A stretch of 6,083 bases of DNA, taken from contig VERM01000104.1 of assembly GCA_018882645.1 (NCBI GenBank), forward strand, positions 1-6,083. The letters run 5' to 3'. Positions 6,034 to 6,083 of the stretch are shown piece after piece; position 1 is the first letter of the stretch, and each line of letters opens with the position of its first letter. Position numbers and translations under genes: made by a program. Source of the DNA: Ferruginibacter sp. (GTDB lineage: Bacteria > Bacteroidota > Bacteroidia > Chitinophagales > Chitinophagaceae). The notes below the pieces were generated by a model. It ran no database searches. It was not told where the DNA came from and saw only the letters and a program-made list of their open reading frames with translations.

Positions 6034-6083
6034 TACAAATCAATATAATTTTCATTATTTGTTTGCTCTAAAAAGTCTAATAT
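5871..6083 (-). CDS. AbiEii/AbiGii-type nucleotidyltransferase toxin fragment (partial, 3' end replaced)
   Basis: The minus-strand frame is open from the right edge (6083) to a TGA at 5871-5873 and gives 71 residues with no start in view. Residues 1-44 (down to about 5952) look like real protein; the stretch EVNVLSMEQTLMEKMVSLIR (23-42) then FS matches the pattern V.VLS..(R/Q)T..EK..SL.RFS that I know from AbiEii/AbiGii (DUF1814) nucleotidyltransferases, toxins of type IV toxin-antitoxin and abortive-infection systems. In intact members about 50-60 more residues follow, usually including an RHxYDL-like segment. Here the frame instead runs antisense through the alanine dehydrogenase start (LNEVSLGIP...), so the true homology ends at about 5952-5960. 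The catalytic N-terminal part and any AbiEi-type antitoxin gene would lie beyond the right edge. Family assignment is by pattern memory over 44 residues, hence moderate confidence. Confidence 0.58.
   Translation of the reverse strand: MLDFLEQTNNENYIDLYQLQSFEVNVLSMEQTLMEKMVSLIRFSLNEVSLGIPINKASPLGFTSSFSSKV

Noticed and set aside
5951..6083. + strand frame open to the right edge starting MKIESMRPFF
   Set aside because: It is considered as a frameshifted continuation of alanine dehydrogenase, but it lacks ALTP or any later family motif; the minus-strand AbiEii-like frame explains the same bases better.
5952..6083. Insertion sequence or transposon end disrupting alanine dehydrogenase
   Set aside because: No terminal inverted repeat, target duplication or transposase sequence is visible, and the incoming gene fragment is itself truncated at the junction.

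Overview
The window looks like chromosomal DNA of a Bacteroidota bacterium. It is AT-rich with very AT-rich intergenic gaps, has almost no Shine-Dalgarno sequences, and carries Bacteroidota-type -7 promoter boxes (TAnnTTTG) just ahead of several starts. The proteins also fit: an RprY-like response regulator, a long RecQ with a late zinc cluster, and a tsaE-alanine dehydrogenase neighbourhood. The genus cannot be named from this sequence.

Layout, left to right. The 3' end of ruvB (+) runs in from the left edge and stops 2 bp from the stop codon of a convergent OmpR-family response regulator gene (-, 167-865). A perfect 14-bp inverted repeat inside the last codons of ruvB is well placed to terminate the regulator transcript. 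A 407-bp gap (866-1272) holds probable regulator promoter boxes, a 14-T homopolymer, and a hairpin plus T9 that reads as a terminator on the + strand, where no gene is visible. Next come recQ (-, 1273-3183) and, 13 bp upstream of it, a copper-type P1B ATPase gene copA (-, 3197-5308); the two look co-transcribed as copA-recQ. A 62-bp divergent promoter region separates copA from tsaE (+, 5371-5784), and each side has a -7 box only 4 nt before its ATG, suggesting leaderless or nearly leaderless mRNAs.

The right end is the unusual part. After tsaE, an alanine dehydrogenase gene begins at 5830 (+) but its homology stops after about 45 residues, near 5964. From the same point to the right edge the MINUS strand encodes a fragment recognisable as an AbiEii/AbiGii-type nucleotidyltransferase toxin, itself cut off before its C-terminus. 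The two broken genes meet over a roughly 10-bp word (5952-5961) that encodes ENR for one and RFS for the other. This is either a microhomology-mediated rearrangement or an assembly chimera near a contig end.

Functionally the complete genes are housekeeping: recombination and repair (RuvB, RecQ), copper efflux (CopA), tRNA t6A modification (TsaE) and two-component signalling. No complete novel system is visible. The best candidates for follow-up are the ald/abiEii junction, the possible + strand small RNA upstream of 1256, and the terminator embedded in ruvB.
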